A stretch of DNA of 64,000 nucleotides from Mesorhizobium sp. LHD-90. GTDB lineage: Bacteria; Pseudomonadota; Alphaproteobacteria; Rhizobiales; Rhizobiaceae. The notes below the pieces were generated by a model, which had not been told where the DNA came from, did not search any database, and saw nothing but the letters and a program-made list of their open reading frames with translations. Shown piece by piece: positions 61,192 to 64,000 of the stretch (its first letter is position 1; each line of letters opens with the position of its first letter). Location of the stretch: assembly GCF_030929505.1 (NCBI RefSeq), contig NZ_JAVFVV010000012.1, forward strand, positions 150,770 to 214,769. The letters run 5' to 3'. The position numbers were made by a program, and so were the translations under genes.

Positions 61192-61863
61192 ATGACCTTG
61201 CTCGACACCTTCTTCAACGCCGAGGTTCTGGCCTCGGCTTTCCCGGCGCTGATGCGCGGCCTCATAAACACGCTGCTGCTCGGACTGATGAGCATCGGCA
61301 TCGGCGTGCCTGCCGGCCTGCTGATCAGCCTGGTGCGTCTCTATGCGCCAAGGCCGATCCGCTGGCTCGCCATCGGCTACATCGACATTTTCCGCGCCAT
61401 GCCGATCCTGGTGGTGCTGATCCTCATCTACTACGCCCTGCCTTTCGTCGGCATCCGCCTGTCATCGTGGGCGTCGGCCGTGATGGCGTTCTCGCTGGTG
61501 CTGGCGGCCTATTCGGCGGAAGTGTTCCGCTCCGGCATCGAGAGCATCCCAAAAGGCCAGTTCGAGGCGGCGCAGGCGCTGGGTCTCCCTTTCCTGCTGA
61601 CGCTGCGAAAAGTCGTGCTGCCGCAGGCGGTCCGCGTCGTCATTCCGCCGACCACCAGCAACTGCGTGTCGATGTTCAAGGACACGTCGCTGGCGTCTGC
61701 CGTCGCCCTGCCCGAACTGCTCAAGGAAGCCAACGACGCCCAGGCGCTTTACGCTAATCCGTCGCCGCTGATCGGCGCGGCGCTCGTCTATCTCGCCTTC
61801 CTTTGGCCGATGGTGCGGCTGGTCGGCTATGTCGAGAAACGCGCCAAGACGGCGGTGCGGTGA
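61192..61863 (+). CDS. Polar amino acid-type ABC transporter permease
   Basis: The 223-residue HisM/GltJ-type permease has about five membrane helices, the family start LMRGLINTLLLGLMSIGIGVPAG and the coupling EAA loop AAQALGLPFLLTLRKVVLPQAVRVVIPPTTSNCVSMFKDTSL. It may form a homodimer, as only one permease gene is present. The ATPase must be encoded elsewhere or shared. Confidence 0.92.
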   Translation: MTLLDTFFNAEVLASAFPALMRGLINTLLLGLMSIGIGVPAGLLISLVRLYAPRPIRWLAIGYIDIFRAMPILVVLILIYYALPFVGIRLSSWASAVMAFSLVLAAYSAEVFRSGIESIPKGQFEAAQALGLPFLLTLRKVVLPQAVRVVIPPTTSNCVSMFKDTSLASAVALPELLKEANDAQALYANPSPLIGAALVYLAFLWPMVRLVGYVEKRAKTAVR

Positions 61864-61922
61864 CTCAGGATCTCATACCCGGAACGTGCACGGACAAGAT
61901 ATCGATCATCAGGAGACGGGCG

Positions 61923-62294
61923 ATGGATATTCGATCGACATTGACGGAGCTGTGTGAGGCATTCAACGCGCACGATCTTGATCGCATCATGGGGTTCTTT
62001 GCCGACGATTGCGTCCTGGAGATGCCCAGGGGAAGCAAGCCCTGGGGTTCTCGCTTCGAGGGCAAACGAAATGTTCGCGAAGCACTGGCGATGCGCTTCG
62101 CAGGCCTGCCCGATGTCCACTACGGCGACGACCAGCATTTTGTGGATTCGGCCGCCGAGACCGGGATGTCGAAATGGACCCTGACGGGGACCAGCCCGGA
62201 CGGGACGAAAAAGGAAGTCCGGGGTTGCGACTTCTATACGTTTCGCGACGGCAAGGTGATCCGCAAGGACTCGTACTGGAAAATCGTCGAATAG
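61923..62294 (+). CDS. SnoaL/NTF2-like protein
   Basis: The 123-residue protein has the NTF2-like cone fold pattern: [54 protein letters not shown] and [22 protein letters not shown]. Members include SnoaL-type cyclases, isomerases and dehydratases as well as non-catalytic binders. Its position between the transporter and the cysteine-desulfurase-like gene suggests a shared catabolic unit; function unknown. Confidence 0.82.
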   Translation: MDIRSTLTELCEAFNAHDLDRIMGFFADDCVLEMPRGSKPWGSRFEGKRNVREALAMRFAGLPDVHYGDDQHFVDSAAETGMSKWTLTGTSPDGTKKEVRGCDFYTFRDGKVIRKDSYWKIVE

Positions 62295-62301
62295 GAGCCC
62301 G

Positions 62302-63627
62302 ATGTTGGCCCACCCGAACCACCCACAAGGAACGCCCGTGAACCAGCACCTGACCCTTGAAGCCGAATCCACGTCATTTCCGGTGGAAAGAATCCGCGCC
62401 ATGTTCCCGGCTCTGAAGCAGGCCGGCGACTTCATCTTCTTCGACAATGCCGCCGGCGCGCAGATCCCGCAAAGCGTGCTCGACGCCGTGACCAACCATC
62501 TAGTCGGCCACAATGTGCAGCGCGGCGGCCGCTATGGGCGCAGTGTCACCGTGGACCGCTCGGTGGCGGAGGCGCGCGAGAGCGTCGCCCTGCTTATCAA
62601 CGCCTACAGGCCGGAGGAAATCTGCTTCGGCATGAACGCCACCTCCTTTATCCGCCTCGTCAGCCTCGGCATCGGCCAGATGCTGGCCAATGCGAAAGGG
62701 GACGGGCGCGACGAGATCATCGTCACCGATATGGACCACGACGCCAACATCGCCACCTGGCTGGCGCTGGAACCGGCTGGCGCAAAATTCAAATGGTGGC
62801 GCATGCGCGAGGACGGCAATCTGCATGTCGACGACCTCGCCCCGCTGCTCTCGGAGCGCACGCGGCTGGTGGCCTGCACGGTGACGGCGCATTCGATCGG
62901 CTCGATCGTCGATGTCGCGGCCGTGGCGGCAATCGCCCACGCGGCGGGTGCCGAAGTCTTCCTCGACTGCGTGCATTTCGGCCCGCACGGGCTGATCGAC
63001 GTGCAGATGTGGGACTGCGACTACCTCGTCTGCTCCGGCTACAAGAACTTTTCTCCGCACATGGGTTTCCTGTGGGGCCGCTTCGAGACGCTGAAGCGCC
63101 TGCCCACCTTCCGCGAGGATTTCATCCCCGACGAGCCGCCCTACAAGGTGGAGGCCGGCACCTTCGTCTACGAAAATGTCTCCGGCATGGACGCGGCGGT
63201 GCGCTACCTCGAATCGATCGGCCGCAATTTCGCGCCCGCCAACAACCGCTCGCGCCGCGAAAACATCGTCGCCGGCATGGCCGAAATCCGCGCCTACGAG
63301 ATCTTCCTCGCCCGCGAGATGCTGCGCGTCTTGAACGGCGTCGGCGCGACGATCTACGGCATCGGCGATGAGGCGCACATCGAGCAGCGCGTGCCGACCT
63401 TCTGCTTCAACATCGGCAAACTGTCGCCGCAGACGATCGTGGAAGAAATGGCCGCACTCGGCATCGGCATCCGCGACGGCCACATGTACGCGCCGCGCCT
63501 GATGAAACGCCTCAACCTCTCCATGGACAGCGGCTGCATCCGGGTGTCGCTGGTGCATTACAACACGGTCGAGGAGATTTTGAGGTTCGAGGCCGCGCTG
63601 AAGGATGTTATCGCGAGGAATGGGTAG
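62302..63627 (+). CDS. Cysteine-desulfurase-like PLP enzyme (class V)
   Basis: The 441-residue class V aminotransferase-fold protein resembles the TIGR01976 cysteine-desulfurase-like family: [68 protein letters not shown] and the PLP lysine in [16 protein letters not shown]. The usual NifS/IscS active-site Cys loop is not evident, so a lyase or other PLP reaction is as likely as desulfuration. Both ATG 62302 (AGGAG, 4-base spacing) and GTG 62338 (AAGGA) are possible starts. Confidence 0.83.
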   Translation: MLAHPNHPQGTPVNQHLTLEAESTSFPVERIRAMFPALKQAGDFIFFDNAAGAQIPQSVLDAVTNHLVGHNVQRGGRYGRSVTVDRSVAEARESVALLINAYRPEEICFGMNATSFIRLVSLGIGQMLANAKGDGRDEIIVTDMDHDANIATWLALEPAGAKFKWWRMREDGNLHVDDLAPLLSERTRLVACTVTAHSIGSIVDVAAVAAIAHAAGAEVFLDCVHFGPHGLIDVQMWDCDYLVCSGYKNFSPHMGFLWGRFETLKRLPTFREDFIPDEPPYKVEAGTFVYENVSGMDAAVRYLESIGRNFAPANNRSRRENIVAGMAEIRAYEIFLAREMLRVLNGVGATIYGIGDEAHIEQRVPTFCFNIGKLSPQTIVEEMAALGIGIRDGHMYAPRLMKRLNLSMDSGCIRVSLVHYNTVEEILRFEAALKDVIARNG

Positions 63628-63889
63628 GCTCAACAGAAGTCAGGTCGTGCCGGGGATAGCCAATAGTTATGCGTCAAATCCGGCGCGCATGGAGCGCTCG
63701 ACGGTCGATAAGGGAGTGGCTTCGCTATCCGTTCTTTTTTGCTCTTTCCCTTTAAAGGCCATTATCCGAGGCTCGAAACTGCCGTCATTGTTGATGTCTC
63801 GACATTTTCAGTGCGCTTGATACCATGCGCGGCGTGGACACGAAATTGCTAAAAATTGGACGAGGCGCGGCAATTGGGAGTGGTCTAGG
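63628..63889. other. Non-coding stretch before the insertion sequence
   Basis: No ORF with coding character is visible. The short reading frame at 63605-63820 starts inside the preceding gene and has no family features. Composition is more AT-rich than the genes (TTCTTTTTTGCTC near 63733). No hairpin terminator was found by eye. Confidence 0.5.
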
Positions 63890-64000
63890 TGTGGGCTTTC
63901 AGAAGGTTGTCCATTCGGACCTGACCGAGGAGACTGGAGTTACCACGCTTCAGATTCGTCGGAGGGTCCGAATGAACATTCATAAGAATGCCCGTCTCAC
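63890..64000 (+). mobile_element. Left end of an IS481-type insertion sequence (continues beyond window)
   Basis: A TGTGGGCTTTCAGAAGGTTG-type end at 63890 is followed about 80 bases later by a transposase start. The end sequence and leader length fit IS481-family elements. The right end lies outside the window, so boundaries and activity cannot be judged. Confidence 0.65.
63972..64000 (+). CDS. IS481-family transposase, first ten codons
   Basis: The ATG at 63972 opens MNIHKNARLT, the characteristic N-terminus of many IS481-family transposases, preceded by GGAGGG. Only this start lies in the window. The rest would carry the HTH and DDE integrase core. Confidence 0.7.

Noticed and set aside
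63605..63820. 71-codon ORF after the cysteine-desulfurase-like gene
   Set aside because: It begins inside the preceding gene, has no ribosome-binding site and shows no family resemblance.

Overview
The window is GC-rich DNA from an alphaproteobacterium of the Rhizobiales, most likely Mesorhizobium or a close Phyllobacteriaceae relative. Evidence: an atpI-atpB-atpE-atpF2-atpF operon with split b and b' subunits, an SbmA/BacA-type transporter, many ABC uptake systems and MarR/LysR/GntR regulators, long palindromic intergenic elements of the kind common in rhizobia, and an IS481-type transposase start at the right edge. No rRNA, tRNA or CRISPR array was seen.

Layout. 0-3.2 kb: end of rnhB, a two-way terminator, and the F0 genes of ATP synthase (minus strand). 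3.4-10.6 kb: a SleB-type cell wall hydrolase, a HigBA-like toxin-antitoxin pair, der with a TPR membrane protein, a polysaccharide deacetylase, and bacA, whose base composition is clearly more AT-rich than its neighbours. 10.7-14.2 kb: a LysR regulator, an M29 aminopeptidase, and a DUF1778/GNAT toxin-antitoxin pair flanked by two diverged copies of the aminopeptidase 3' end. 14.2-17.4 kb: a MarR regulator divergent from a UGT-like glycosyltransferase and a membrane domain fused to an NNMT-type methyltransferase; I know of no described system with this composition. 17.5-19.1 kb: a class V aminotransferase and an ArsC-like protein.

19.2-45.6 kb is a large aromatic-catabolism region. On the minus strand lie iorAB (indolepyruvate:ferredoxin oxidoreductase), a MarR regulator, a phytoene-desaturase-like flavoprotein and a kynurenine-formamidase/isatin-hydrolase-type cyclase. 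Divergent on the plus strand lie a second desaturase-like flavoprotein, a RidA protein, a five-gene peptide-type ABC transporter and a secreted VOC protein. A ten-gene plus-strand unit follows: anthraniloyl-CoA monooxygenase/reductase, SDR, MarR, enoyl-CoA hydratase, acyl-CoA dehydrogenase, cupin, aryl-CoA ligase, kynureninase, tryptophan 2,3-dioxygenase and RidA. Together they outline tryptophan -> kynurenine -> anthranilate -> anthraniloyl-CoA -> dearomatised CoA ester -> beta-oxidation-like steps.

45.6-54.2 kb is a bidirectional locus: livGFHM plus an aldo/keto reductase-RidA fusion on one strand, and a GntR regulator, a TIGR04076 protein, a second aldo/keto reductase and the Liv binding protein on the other. 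54.3-63.6 kb holds two RutA-like flavin monooxygenases, a winged-helix regulator, a secreted cupin, an HpcH/HpaI aldolase, an aminotransferase, a partial polar amino acid ABC system, an NTF2-like protein and a cysteine-desulfurase-like protein. The right end runs into an insertion sequence.

Two patterns cross the region. A 14-base near-palindrome, YTTYAAGCNTRAAA, lies in four separate catabolic promoters (26.5, 34.8, 57.95 and 58.9 kb) and suggests one shared regulator. At least six long palindromic elements sit between, and in one case inside (iorB), the catabolic genes.
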